Shown in pieces: positions 50,217-60,724 of a stretch of DNA of 64,000 bases (position 1 is the first letter of the stretch; the number at the start of each line of letters is the position of its first letter). The DNA lies in contig BCKL01000007.1 of assembly GCA_001600635.1 (NCBI GenBank), forward strand, positions 458,303 to 522,302, given 5' to 3'. The notes below the pieces were generated by a model. It did no database searches. It saw nothing but the letters and a program-made list of their open reading frames with translations, and had not been told where the DNA came from. A program made the position numbers and the translations under genes. The stretch comes from Leucosporidium creatinivorum (Eukaryota > Basidiomycota > Microbotryomycetes > Leucosporidiales > Leucosporidiaceae).

Positions 50217-51768
50217 CTACTTGTCCACCTGCATCCCACCTTCATCACCCGCATCCTCGGTAGAGAGAACAGCGACCGGTCGCCATTGTCCAGTGTAGGT
50301 AGCTATAGCAACGAAAAGGTCAGCTTTCGGCCGAGAGGGGGCGAGCGAAGGTCCGAGCTCACACTTCCACAGGCGAACCTTGGCGTCGTCGCCAGCCTGT
50401 ATGGAGGGCTCAGGATCAGCACTCGCACGGCACAGCTGATCGAGAGGGAGACTTGCCGTGCTCAGGACAGTGCCCGTTACGTTCCACTCGACCCTCACGC
50501 TCGCAACGCTTCCTCCCCTCGTGCTCTTGCTCTCCTCCAGCTCCGCATCCATCTCACCGCGCCACGCATCCTCTCCCAGCGACTCCTTGAACTCTTCTCC
50601 CTCCAGCGAAGGGGTGAAGAGCTTCCAGACCCTAGCGCGACCGTCGCGAGAGCCAGAGGCAAGGAGTTGGTAGCTCCGACCCGAAGCCGGTGCCCACGAG
50701 AGAGAGGAGGTTGGCGGGGTGGCGGAGAAGTGAGAGGATGCGCGAGGGGGAAGAAGGTTGAGGTAGTTGTTCCATGGTGCGTGGTCGGCGAGGTGGAAGA
50801 GCTGCGAGTGAAAGCGTTAGCGAGAGCTCGGCGAAGATGCGAAAGGGAGAACAGCTCACCCTGATGATGCCTGAGCTACCAGCGGAAACAGCAACCCTTT
50901 CTCCCCACCAAGCCTCCTTGCACCAGCTCAGCGCCCATCCTCCATCGCTCTCGACCGTTCCTCCTTTCCGGCCGTCAAAGCTGCTCCCGCTCGCCGAGCT
51001 ACCGCTTCCCATGGGCCCTCCCGCCGCGGAGCCCAAGCTCGATCCACCAGCTCCGAAACCCTGGCCCGGCTTCTGAGGACTAGCAGCCCCCTCGGCGCCG
51101 AACGATGCTCCTCCGCCAGCTCCTCCTCCAGGCAACGGCGCCAATCCTGCACCAGCGTTCGAGCTAGAGGGACCAACGGGTAGGATCGTCAAGTCGATAT
51201 CCTCGATGAGGCTCCACTCCGCGAGCGAAACAGGGTCGAGGCATTCCCAGACGCGAAGGTGCGAATCGCTTGAAATGGCGGCGAGCTTGAGGCCAAACTC
51301 GGGAGGGGCAAACTCGAGGTCCCGAATAGTTCCACGGGCGTCGGTGAGAGCTGCACGAAGAGCCCAGCGCTTAGTAGGAGTGTTGGCCGACGAGGCGCCG
51401 TTGGCAGCTCCTGCTCCTCCTCCTCCTCCGAGCCTGGCGACTCCCGCCGGCGCTCCCCTGCTCGTAGAGACGCCGGGAGTAGCCCTGACGTCCTCCTGCG
51501 CCCAGAGCTTGACGGCGCCGTCGACTCCCCCGCTGGCGAGGAGCAATCCAATCTCTGGGTGCGCCCAAGCGACCTTTAGCACGGGAGCGTCGTGGGCTTT
51601 CCAGTCTTGCGGGTTGGCGTCCCAGGCGCCCGTTTGACTGTTGAGCGATGTGACACGGACGGTGTGGTCGAGGGAAGAGGTAGCGAGGTAAGGATGGGAA
51701 GAGAAGGCGAGCGAGGTGATCAAGTCCGAGTGGGAAGTGAGTGAGACCGAGGTTTGAAGGGCCGACAT
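50217..51768 (-). CDS. SEH1: Nucleoporin SEH1-like WD40 protein
   Basis: WD40 beta-propeller protein of about 450 residues, close to Seh1, which belongs to the Y-shaped Nup84/Nup107 complex of the nuclear pore and to the SEA/GATOR2 complex at the vacuole. The start MSALQTSVSLTSHSDLITSLAF and the next blade (LATSSLDHTVRVTSL) match the Seh1 N-terminus. Further blades include LLASGGVDGAVKLWAQED, LAAISSDSHLRVWECLD, LLASGSRDGRARVWKL and DDAKVRLWK. Gly/Ser-rich insertions occur between blades 2-3 and 3-4, longer than in yeast. Three introns were joined in frame. SEC13 is the closest alternative family, but the N-terminus and the last blades fit SEH1 better. Confidence 0.85.
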
Positions 51769-52250
51769 GGTGGTCTGAGTGTACGTGGGTAGGTGAAAGC
51801 TGTAGGCGAGTCGACGGATGCTGTTGGAAGCCACAAACTCGAGCTGAAAGGCAGCGACGCGTTGGCTGAGCTGCTGAGGTCGATGGAAAGCTGGGTAGAA
51901 GTAAATTGCTGTTTAGTACAGTTGCATTGGAGGTCATGAGAGCGGGCAACTCACCTGTACTGCTCTGGTGCAGGGATGCGGCGCAGTTCGACTTGAGACG
52001 TGGGGAGAGGCCAACCCGGGAGCGCGCTGGCAGCCGCCTCTTTGCCTCCTGCCAACTCGCTCGTGTACCTCTTCGACTCGTTACAGTGCTGCACAAAGAC
52101 CTGCAGCTCACCAGCACAGCGTCTACACCTCTACACCGAACCCTGCAGCGTCATCCTCGGCCACCACCTCGCTGCTGAGCTCTCATCGTCAAGGTCGGCC
52201 TTGGCTCTTTCTTTCCTCATCTTCGCCCGCTCTAGCTAAATACACGAAAC
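51769..52250. other. Divergent promoter region SEH1/LSB3
   Basis: About 480 bases between two divergent start codons. No TATA box is obvious and no gene is supported. Confidence 0.4.
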
Positions 52251-54484
52251 ATGTAAGCTCCACTGAGTGCTCGTAGTACTAGCGTGACCCACTGACTCAC
52301 CTCTATCCCCGCTTCCCCAGGGGCATGCTCGACAATCCCCTTCCCGTAGCTCTTCCGCAAGAGTGCAGGAAGGCCGCCAAGCTTTTCTCAGCATTCGTTG
52401 ATCGTAGGCATGTTGCTGCTCTTCTACGACCAGCCGCTGACCTCCCGCGCCCTCACAGCCAAGAAGGGGCTCGATTCGGTCATCCCCGCCGATATCGTGC
52501 AGCGAGCGAAAGGATTCGCCTTCCTCACCGTCGTCAAAGCTGGATTTGTCCTCTCTGCACGCGCCGGATCTGGAGTGGTCATCGCCAAACTGCAGGACGG
52601 CAGCTGGAGTGCGCCGAGCGCGGTGGGGTCGGCGGGAGGTGGAGTCGGCTTCCAGGCTGGAGTGGAGATGACAGAGTTCTTGATTATCCTCAAGTGAGTT
52701 CATTCGAGCTGACCTTGCTCCGGGAAGACCTACTGCCGACTCGGAAGCTGACCTCTCGCCGAGCAGCTCTCGCGCCGCGGTCGCTTCCTTCATGGCCTCG
52801 GGTTCTCTGACTCTGTACGTATCGGTGCTCATAGCTGTTTTTCAACTTGCGCTGACTCGTTCGTCCCTTCAGCGGAGGCAACATGAGCATCGCAGCTGGC
52901 CCAATCGGTCGCAACGTCGAAGGAACCGGCTCGGTCTCGAGCAAGGGCAAGGTCTCCGCCATGTACTCTTACAGCAGGACCAAGGGACTCTTTGGAGGTG
53001 AGTTTCCGACCTCCATGAGGATCTGGGATCGTAAGCTAATGCCTACTCTTGCGCAGGCGCAAGCATCGAGGGCTCGGTCATTGTCGAGCGCCAAGATGCC
53101 AACGCAAAGGCTTACGGTGCGGCTTCCTGCTTTCCGGGATCCAGGATTCATTCATAGCTGATGTATTCGACTCCGCAGGCTACAGCGTTACCGCCAAGCA
53201 GCTCCTCTCGGGCCAGGTCGAAGTCCCTGGCTTCGCCGACATCCTCGTCGACACCATCTCGCGCCGCTCGGGAGGCGCCGAGAACTGGGTAGCCGGAGAG
53301 GACGACGAGGATATCCGTCCCAGTCCCAGCGCCGGCTACTCGTTCGGCTCGCAGTTCGCTAGCGGAGGCTCGAGTCCTGGCGGCGCCGAGAAGAAACGAT
53401 TCGCCATGGGCCGGTCGAGAAGCTCGAGCACGGCCGTCAAGAATGCGGAAGGAGATGTGTTTGGATTCGGTACGGGTGGTCCGCTGGTGGGTGCAGGAGA
53501 GGCGAGGTTCGAGCAGCAGTTCTCGGACGAATTCAGGCTGAGGGACGACGAAGAGGGGGATCGGAGGGCGGGCAGTGGAGCGACGAGCAAGAGTGGGAAG
53601 AGTGGGTCGGCCAAGCTCACGAAGAGCTGGGGCGGAGCTGGAGCTGGAGGCGGGAAGGATCGTGAGCAGTGGAGCGCCGAAGCCAGCCCCTCGACGACGA
53701 GGGATAGTTTCGATTCACTGGACGACGATCGAGACAAGGCAGGATACGGACGCTTTGGAGATCAGGACAACGACGACTACGCAGCTCCTACCAAGACGGG
53801 TCGCTTTCGCTCTTCCACCACTACCTCCAACCCTCGCCCATCCCTCTTCGCCCGAGCTCGGAGCGCCTCCTCCCCTTGGACCAGTCGCAACTCCAAGTCA
53901 TCTCGCCCTACTACTCCAGGCGCGACTAGCTCCCCTTTCGACGACGCCTACTCCCCTCCATCTCGCCATCAGCCTCTCTCGACGGCCAAGCCATGGGATT
54001 CGGAGGACGAAGACTTTCTCGACCCACCACCCTCCCGTACGCCTGCCGCTGCCTCATCGCCTTCGCACGTCCTCTCCGCGCCCAAGGGCGACCCGTTCGA
54101 CCTGTCCGAGGTGGACGCTTCGTTCCAAGACACTCTCGCCGAGATCGCCGGCGAGCGAGAACCAAGGAGGCATGCACCACCACCGCCGAAGCCGAGGTCA
54201 AGGTCCAGTACAGGCGGCGGAAGCATCGGTCGGGCGATTGCGCTGTACGACTTTCACGGCGTCGAGGTGCGTTTTGCTGCTTTCGCCGTCTCATCAGCCT
54301 CAGGCCGCTGATCACCGAAATCTACGTTCTCGTCTCTTCTTCGCAGTCGACCGACTTGCCCTTCAAGAAGGGCGACATCATCACCATCCTCGCCAAAGAC
54401 GACGAGGAGTGGTGGAAAGGCAGGCTCAAGATGACAGAGGGGATGTTTCCGAGGAACTACGTCGAGGCTCACTTTGACGATTGA
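52251..54484 (+). CDS. LSB3: LSB3/YSC84-like protein (SYLF and SH3 domains)
   Basis: Actin-patch and endocytosis protein, about 590 residues. The N-terminal SYLF (DUF500) lipid- and actin-binding domain covers about residues 1-220: MGMLDNPLPVALPQECRKAA, GLDSVIPADIVQRAKGFAF, KAGFVLSARAGSGVVIA, EMTEFLIILN, GPIGRNVEG and MYSYSRTKGLFGG. A disordered Ser-rich middle part follows. The C-terminal SH3 domain reads AIALYDFHG, then LPFKKGDIITIL and EEWWKGRL, ending GMFPRNYVEAHFDD. The start codon is split by an intron: AT at 52251-52252, intron 52253-52320 (GTAAGC to CCCAG), then G; this produces MGMLDNPLP, aligned with the yeast MGINNPIP start. Six or more introns; frame open throughout. Confidence 0.92.
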
Positions 54485-55386
54485 GGTGGGCGCCGAGAGG
54501 AGGGTGAGGGTGATTTGCAGTGTGGCTTAGATTCGAACAATAGTATCTACGTTGTGCCAGCAACCTTGCGACCGAGTTGCTTGTCGTCCACACTGTCTTG
54601 AACTTTCTTGATCAGCTCGAAACGGAGGGGCTGCCGATCCTCGTCGCTGCTGGCGGACGCTTCCTCTCCACCTCTTCACCTCGCAATCTCGCTTCGACTC
54701 GACTCGACTCGTTGGGAAGCATCTCACGCTGCAGACGAGCTTTCGACAACCACACCTGCAGCCTCTGCTGTCCCGCTCCGCTGGACCGCCGCTCCGATCA
54801 CGAAACTTGAGCTGTGGGCGCGGTCGTCATCATTTCGAACTGCCCAACGCCGGCGAGGACACCACCAGCATCTCGTTCACCTGCACGACCTCCCTGCTAC
54901 CTCGACTGGAACTGCAAAAGAAGCAGAACGAGCCGCCCACGCTTCGACGGTGGAAGCTCGAGAAGATCATCGTTTCTGCGCAGAGCGTTTGACGCCGTGC
55001 AAGAGGTAGCAGAGGAGGATTCGGCGCACCAAGTGAGTCCTGCACCCTTTGCCTACCTCCCCGCTGGCCTGCAGGACGAGGAAAGCCGCCCGAGGCGACT
55101 GAGCGCGTCGAGGATAGCGATGCTCGCCCGTGCTTCACAGAGAAGCGAGGGGCGGAGCTAAGGAGCGAGGGGATGATGTATGGTCAGGTTGTGAAGGTCT
55201 TCGGCCGCCGAAGTGAGGCTCAAGTCAGCCCGGAAGAGCCTGTCGGCGATGGGGAAGGTGCGGCGGCCCAGCTTGGCCTGGCCGACGGTCGAGGGTGGTG
55301 GTGTTCAGGATATTGGTGGAGGACAGGTCGAACAGGGTGGAGCGCGCGATGAGTAGCTCGAACTGACCCATCATGCCCTCACCCAG
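54485..55386. other. Stretch with possible unassigned plus-strand exons
   Basis: About 900 bases. Two short parts look coding on the plus strand in different phases: near 54,840-54,990 (SLLPRLELQKKQNEP, WKLEKIIVSAQ) and near 54,970-55,020 (AFDAVQEVAEEDSAHQ followed by a GTGAGT). I could not join them to each other or to the candidate gene downstream, so no gene is called. Confidence 0.35.
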
Positions 55387-55942
55387 CCAATTCTCCCTCG
55401 GCCGGACCTCGACGAAACTCCCTCATCCCTCCAGCACCCGTTGGAAGGCTCCTGCACCCCACCATGCGACCCACAAGAGCAGTGAGTGGTCGAGCAAACG
55501 CAGAACGAGATTTCAGCAGGAGAAAGAGCCAAGCTGACCGGGTTTCGCCTTCCCCAGGGAGCTTCGCACTGGACGCCGAGCGGAAGCACCCGCCGAAGCC
55601 TCGGCTCCGAGACTTTCATTTACGCCTCCACACCCTCTTCCCCCTCGCCAATCTCCCGGTCGACTCCCAAAAGCCGGTCCCATGTCGAGTGCCCATCGGC
55701 GTTCGGTCCATGGGCTCTCCTCTTCAGCCTTTGCGCATGCTCGGCTGTCGCTCTCGCAGGCGACAAGTCCGCTTGCAGGCGGGACTTCGATAGGAAATGG
55801 ACGACAAGATGAGGTTCCTTCGCTTCGACGAGCGCGAGGCGCCTTCTCCGCCTTCCAGAGCTTCTTCGCGGGGATGGACGGGTCGAGACTCGGGAGCGGG
55901 TGCCGAAACAGCTTCTCTCCCAGGCGCTCGAGTGGGATGTAG
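55387..55942 (+). CDS. Candidate spliced frame, incomplete at its 5' end
   Basis: A plus-strand acceptor (CTGACC, then CACCCAG) is at 55386 and a clear intron (GTGAGT, GCTGACC, CCCCAG) spans 55482-55557. The exons on both sides join into one open frame of about 160 codons, reading PILPRPDLDETPSSLQHP, then ELRTGRRAEAPAEAS, and ending SFSPRRSSGM at the stop 55940-55942. The product would be a disordered Ser/Arg/Pro-rich C-terminus. The first exon and start codon were not found. No family recognised; it could also be a noncoding transcript. Confidence 0.35.
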
Positions 55943-56420
55943 CGCGGTAGCAGCTGCATGGCAGCGCGTCGGCGCGTCGGCTGCTGTCCAAGAACAGGTG
56001 CACGCGGCAGTCACGGTGTGCTGCAAGGCGATCATCGAGTAACAGGCGATTGCTTAGGCGGGCGGTCGGGCTCAAATCCATCAAGGCTCTCGCCGATCTG
56101 ACGTCTGCTCCTACACCTCCTTCCATCAACTACACTTCCCTCACACACCCAGCCGCCCCGCCGTCGACGTGATCGCTTAGCAGCGCTCGCTGCAAGTAGG
56201 CGACGCTTCAGAGTCGGCCTTCGCCAGCTGCTCGCTCAATCGTGCGTTCCCGCGCTCGCTTCCTCGCTCGGCAGGCTGCTATATACCGACATTGACCTTC
56301 TTCTTCCGCAGAGCTGCGCGCAATACATCTACCTCCCGCGTCGGCCACGACCACCTCCTCTCACCACCCTCAAAGTCGACTCGCATCCCCTTCTCCCCAC
56401 TCCTCTCCTCCGTCGCGCCC
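55943..56420. other. Intergenic, promoter of first F-box-like gene
   Basis: About 480 bases with no gene seen. A TATATAC at 56280-56286 lies about 140 bases before the next start codon. Confidence 0.4.
56280..56286 (+). promoter_or_regulatory. Candidate TATA box of F-box-like gene 1
   Basis: TATATAC 140 bases upstream of the ATG at 56421, at the expected distance for a fungal core promoter with a short leader. Confidence 0.4.
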
Positions 56421-57677
56421 ATGTCGCCGCTCTCGACGGCTCAGCAGCTACCTGTCGAGGTACTCGCTCGCATCTTCCTCCACACCCTCTTCGACGACGA
56501 CCAAGACGGCTGGGAGAACGGCAACGAGCTCGTCGGCTGGGACTCGTCCTCGGGCGCCGCACCCCTCGCTCTCGTCTGCAAGGCTTGGAACCCACCCGCC
56601 ACCGCCCTCCTCTACAGCTCGGTTGATATCCGAGGCAGTCGAGCGGCTCTACGCTTCCTAATCACAGTCAGGAAGCGCCGCGAGCTGCTAGCCCACCTCG
56701 CCTCCCTGTGCGTCGGACTCGGATTACTCGAGGAGGTCGCCGATGGATCTATGGGGCAAGTCCCGGGGTCCAACACCATCATGGAGGTGCTCGAGCTGTG
56801 CAGCCAGGTCGACCAGCTGCAGATTCGGCCCCTTCATGTCGCCGTTGGCCCTCGCCTCGCCGCCTACCTCGCCAGAGCCCAACCTCGCGCCCTCGTCATG
56901 TCGGATCGAGTCGTGCGCCCAACACCACCATGGAGCCATGGTCTGTTCGACTCCGTGTCGTGGGCGGAGGTCCTGCAACGGGCGGAACGCTACGATCTGG
57001 ATTGGGATATGGAGATCAGTCCCCTACCTCTTCCCGTCGCCCTTCCTCCGCTGCGCCTTCGACACTGCAGCCTCCGCGTCTACGCCGACCATGAAGTCTT
57101 CTACCACTTCTACAGCGCCCTCACCGGCGCCCACATGCGCATACTTCGCGTTTACGTCGAGCTCAAGTTTCCCCCGACGACGCTCGCCAGCTCCTTGGCT
57201 CACCTCACTCAACTTCGCCATCTCCGCTACCTCTGCAACCCGCCTTTACAGCACTCTCCACCTCTGAACCCTGTTCTCAATCCACCGCTCATCGACCTTC
57301 TCCTCCCTCACCTTCGCCGACTCGAAACCCTCGACGTTTCGGCTACCGAAATGACAACACGCATCTTCTCCAACCTCCCACACACCCTCCGAAGCGTCAA
57401 GATCAATGTGTTCACTCCCAACGGCCTCGCCTACACTTCTTCGATGGCGGACGACATTCGTAACTCCCCCCACTCCCTGGAAGAGCTCATCATCGTCGAT
57501 TCTCGGGCGCGCTGGGCCACCAAGGCCCTCGAGGAGCTGGAGAAGGCATGCGAGCAGCGCAGCGTGCGCTTCGTCTTCATTGACGACGACCTGCGCGCTG
57601 CCGAGTTTCCGACTTCGTCAGATGAGGAGTCGGCTTCGGCGTCGGAGGGGTTTAGCGACGAGGATGGGCCTGCTTGA
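56421..57677 (+). CDS. F-box-like protein, tandem copy 1
   Basis: Intronless coding region of 418 residues. The N-terminus has an F-box-like start, LSTAQQLPVEVLARIFLHTL, then APLALVCKAWNPPATALLYSS, the pattern of basidiomycete F-box proteins (PxExLxxIF, then LVCKxW). The rest is leucine-rich with weak repeats, such as MRILRVYVELKFPP and LRRLETLDVSATEMTTRIF, and ends in an acidic tail (SSDEESASASEGFSDEDG). The start ATG at 56421 lies in CGCCCATGTC; a longer frame begins upstream without ATG. It is clearly related along its whole length to the next gene. Likely an adaptor choosing ubiquitination targets; target unknown. An intron-like stretch follows its stop. Confidence 0.8.
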   Translation: MSPLSTAQQLPVEVLARIFLHTLFDDDQDGWENGNELVGWDSSSGAAPLALVCKAWNPPATALLYSSVDIRGSRAALRFLITVRKRRELLAHLASLCVGLGLLEEVADGSMGQVPGSNTIMEVLELCSQVDQLQIRPLHVAVGPRLAAYLARAQPRALVMSDRVVRPTPPWSHGLFDSVSWAEVLQRAERYDLDWDMEISPLPLPVALPPLRLRHCSLRVYADHEVFYHFYSALTGAHMRILRVYVELKFPPTTLASSLAHLTQLRHLRYLCNPPLQHSPPLNPVLNPPLIDLLLPHLRRLETLDVSATEMTTRIFSNLPHTLRSVKINVFTPNGLAYTSSMADDIRNSPHSLEELIIVDSRARWATKALEELEKACEQRSVRFVFIDDDLRAAEFPTSSDEESASASEGFSDEDGPA

Positions 57678-58282
57678 TCGCCCGGCATGAGTGGTGAGTA
57701 TTTGCTACATATTTAGGATGTCTCGATGGTCGCGACAGATCCTAAGCTGATTTGGGTTTCGATGCTGCAGGACTCGGACAAGGCTCGCTCTAGAGCTCGG
57801 CGCCGCGTCGAGCGCAGATCCCTCGTCGACGTCTCGGAGCTGCTGCCTCCCGGAGACACGAACAGCGGAGGCTCGATACCACAGTGCAAGCCTGGGCCAA
57901 CTTTGCACTGTACAGCTGAGCATGCAAGGCCAGCTCGTCGAAATATTGGGGGTTCGAGAAGGAGAGCGCCGAGAGCGAACTGCACCAGAACAGCTCTCTC
58001 AGGAACTCGCAAGCTCGGCGCCGTACTCGTGTATGACTTGCAGGCGACTTCTCGCACAGCGAGCGAAGACGACTCGTCGAGTGCCGAGTGCCTTCGACCA
58101 ATTTCACCTCCGAAAGATCTTCGCCTGCTCGATGCGATTGGAGCATGCGGATCCGACTTTCGTCGACGGTCTCGCTTCTCTGCCTCTTCCCGCTCTCTTT
58201 CCTTCGTGACACTACGCCAGCAGCGTCTCTCCCTTGCTCGGCGGTAGCGCAGGGTCCCCTCGCCGACCAAGTCTCCCCTTCG
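57678..58282. other. Spacer between tandem F-box-like genes
   Basis: About 600 bases. At its left end a GTGAGT near 57693 and a CTAAGCTGAT...CTGCAG near 57771 look like an intron in the 3' UTR of the first gene. The rest holds the second gene's promoter. Confidence 0.4.
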
Positions 58283-59638
58283 ATGGAACTGGCCGCACGC
58301 GTCCCGGCCGCCCCCACTTCGCAAGTCAAGGCTCGGTGTCAGCCACATCGCCATGTTCGCCTGTCAGCAGCTCAGCAACTTCCAGCAGAGATCCTCACTC
58401 GCATCTTCGACTTTGCTGCACACGACGACGTAGACGAATGGGAGTTCGGAGGCGAACTGCTCGGCTGGGATCAAAACGCCGACGTCGCCCCGCTAGCCCT
58501 TGTCTGTCGGGCGTGGAGAGGACCAGCTACGGCTCTACTGTACTCTTCAGTCGCCGTCGGTGGTCAAGCCGAGGCGCAGGCTTTCCTCTGGACCATACAG
58601 AACCGCGCCGACTTGCGCAAGCTGGTTCACTCGGTCGTGGTGGGAGTAGGAGAGTTGGAGGAGGAGCAGGATGGTTCGTTAGGACAAGCAGCGGCATCAA
58701 TGGTGGTCGTGGACGTCCTCGAAGCCCTCGCCGAGCTCAAGAACCTCAACATACGGCCGCTGCACGTCGCTGCAGCTCAACGCCTCGCCTCCTACCTCGG
58801 TCGAGCGCCTCTTCGCACTCTCGTCCTCACCGGAAGGATCGTCCTGCCTGTACCATCCTGGACGACAGGCCTCTTCGACTACCTCTCCTGGCCGGCGGTC
58901 CTGGACGGATTGGAGCGCCTCGAAGTCGATTGGAGTCAAAGTACCTCACCCTTCCCCTATCGACCCGCTCCCGCCGTTCTCCCCAAACTCGTCCTCACCC
59001 ACCTCAGCCTCCGCATCGAGCTGCCCGACGAGATCGTCCATCGAGTGCTTCTCGGCGTTGGCTCCTCCCTCCGAGTCCTTCGCATCTACGTCGAACGAAG
59101 TCGGCCAGTCGAGTCGACAGCCACAGTCCTACAGTCTCTCATCAACCTCCGCCATCTCCACTACATCTCCAACCTCCCCATTACTGAACTCGACTCCCTC
59201 GCCCTCACCCCTTCCTCGCCGGCTCTCCTCGACCTCGTCCTCCCCCACCTCCCGCACCTCACCTCCCTCACCACCTCCGCCACCGAGATCTCCTCCTCTC
59301 TCTTCTCCTTCATCCCTCCCTCTCTCCGCCGCCTCACCATCCGCTCCTTCAGCGCCCACGGCCTCAACTACTCCCCCTCCCTCGCTCACGACCTCCGAAC
59401 CCGAGCAGACGGCCTGAAGGAGCTGGTATGGGAGGATACGATGGACCGGTGGGAGGAGGAAGATTTGAAAGAGTTGGGGGAGGCTTGTGAGAGCAGGAGG
59501 GTGAGGTTCCAGTTTGTGGAGGACGATGAGGCTTCGTTGGCGACGGTAGAGGTTGGCGCCGGGGCTTGGAGGGTGGATACGGGTAGTGAGGATGAGTTGG
59601 AGACAGATGAGGAAGAAGTGGACGAGAAGTGTATATGA
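58283..59638 (+). CDS. F-box-like protein, tandem copy 2
   Basis: Intronless, 451 residues from ATG at 58283. It shares the order of copy 1: LSAAQQLPAEILTRIFDFAA, GGELLGWDQ, APLALVCRAWRGPATALLYSS, then NIRPLHVAAAQRLASYLGRAP (copy 1: QIRPLHVAVGPRLAAYLARAQ) and a leucine-rich rest. It ends in an acidic tail (SEDELETDEEEVDEK). By eye the two are about 40-45% identical, so the duplication is old. The in-frame region upstream of 58283 is open without a better ATG. Probably an SCF substrate adaptor; target unknown. Confidence 0.8.
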   Translation: MELAARVPAAPTSQVKARCQPHRHVRLSAAQQLPAEILTRIFDFAAHDDVDEWEFGGELLGWDQNADVAPLALVCRAWRGPATALLYSSVAVGGQAEAQAFLWTIQNRADLRKLVHSVVVGVGELEEEQDGSLGQAAASMVVVDVLEALAELKNLNIRPLHVAAAQRLASYLGRAPLRTLVLTGRIVLPVPSWTTGLFDYLSWPAVLDGLERLEVDWSQSTSPFPYRPAPAVLPKLVLTHLSLRIELPDEIVHRVLLGVGSSLRVLRIYVERSRPVESTATVLQSLINLRHLHYISNLPITELDSLALTPSSPALLDLVLPHLPHLTSLTTSATEISSSLFSFIPPSLRRLTIRSFSAHGLNYSPSLAHDLRTRADGLKELVWEDTMDRWEEEDLKELGEACESRRVRFQFVEDDEASLATVEVGAGAWRVDTGSEDELETDEEEVDEKCI

Positions 59639-59999
59639 GTAGCATCATCGTCGATTACTATCCGCTTTCACTTGCTCAGGACCGCAAGAGCCGAGCGCCG
59701 AGACCGCCCCTCTTCGGTTTGAGCAGCCGGCAGAGCAGCCAGAGTCGCCGAGATGAGCTGGAGGCGAGTCGAAGGGGATGGCTCGGGCAATGAGGTCCTT
59801 GACGAGCTTGTAAGCGCCTGCGAAGGTCGCCCGGAGAGAACGCAGAGCTCTCGCGCGCTTCCCTGCTCGAAAGCGATACTCACAGCATCGTACCACCTAG
59901 TTACAGTCCAGCTGCTACCTGCTCGAGCTGCTCCACGCCTGATCCTACACATGCTCGCCTTCCGAGGAGCTTCCCTCGACGCTCTCCTCAGCAGCTCGT
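59639..59999. other. Convergent intergenic region
   Basis: About 360 bases between the second F-box-like gene and mL43. Minus-strand frames continue here but look like 3' UTR of mL43 rather than protein. Confidence 0.4.
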
Positions 60000-60554
60000 T
60001 CATCGCCGCTCCTCGTGGAAAGCGCTCCAGATCCCGCGTACGCTCTCGTTGGTGCTCTCCACCTTTGGCCGCTTGAGCGTGGTGATTTTGCTGCCAGAGG
60101 AATCGAGGAGGAGTTCGGCTTTGGCGAGGATGGAAGGAGGAGGGAGATTTCGGACGCAGATGACCTTGTCGCGACCGTTCACTGTGGTACAGAGCAGCCG
60201 AGGGTCAGTTCAAAAAGTCCCTGTAGTGTGCAGAAGAGTCCTGTAGCTCACTGTAGACGCCTCGGAGGTGAGGATGACGGTTCTCGACGCGGCGGACGAC
60301 GACTTCGACTCCCGGGTAGCGTTGGGCGACCTTGACGACGTCTCCCTTGGACAGGAAGGAGCGCATTCCCTTGTTAGAGCCCCATGTTTCGCAGTACTCG
60401 AAAACGAGCTGTAGGGAAGCGAGCAATTAGCTGCTGAAGCTGCGAGAGAGCGCGAAGGCCAAGAGAGCGGCCGCACCTTCTTGCAGGGGAGTAGGAAAGC
60501 GCCGGAGCCGTTCTGTACGGGTACAGCTAGTTGACGGCGTAGTAGAGCAGCCAT
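60000..60554 (-). CDS. MRPL51: Mitochondrial ribosomal protein mL43 (MRPL51 family)
   Basis: Large-subunit mitochondrial ribosomal protein with the L51/S25/CI-B8 thioredoxin-like fold, about 140 residues. The start at 60554 gives MAALLRRQLAVPVQNGSGAF, then after a first intron LVFEYCETWGSNKGMRSFL, the family hallmark, followed by EVVVRRVENRHPHLRGVY. A second intron, with its acceptor splitting a Met codon, leads to NGRDKVICVRNLPPPSI and the Glu/Arg-rich end FHEERR. Length and start agree with fungal relatives. Confidence 0.92.
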
Positions 60555-60724
60555 TTCGAGGTGTAATACGAGCGAGACGAGGCGGTAAAAGATCAAGGGT
60601 TGATTGCAGTCCCAAGTCGAAGTTGGCCTCAACTGCTCTCCCTCAGCGATTCCCAGGCCTCGGCGGAAGCACTTGGCCGCTGCTTCAAAGTCCGAGTTCC
60701 AACTCGTTTCTCTTCTTCTTTGCC

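Noticed and set aside
55513-55959. Minus-strand frame of 148 codons (IPLERLGEKLFRHPLPSLD)
   Set aside because: The plus strand has a proper intron and a longer joined frame at the same place; the minus frame has no splice or start support.
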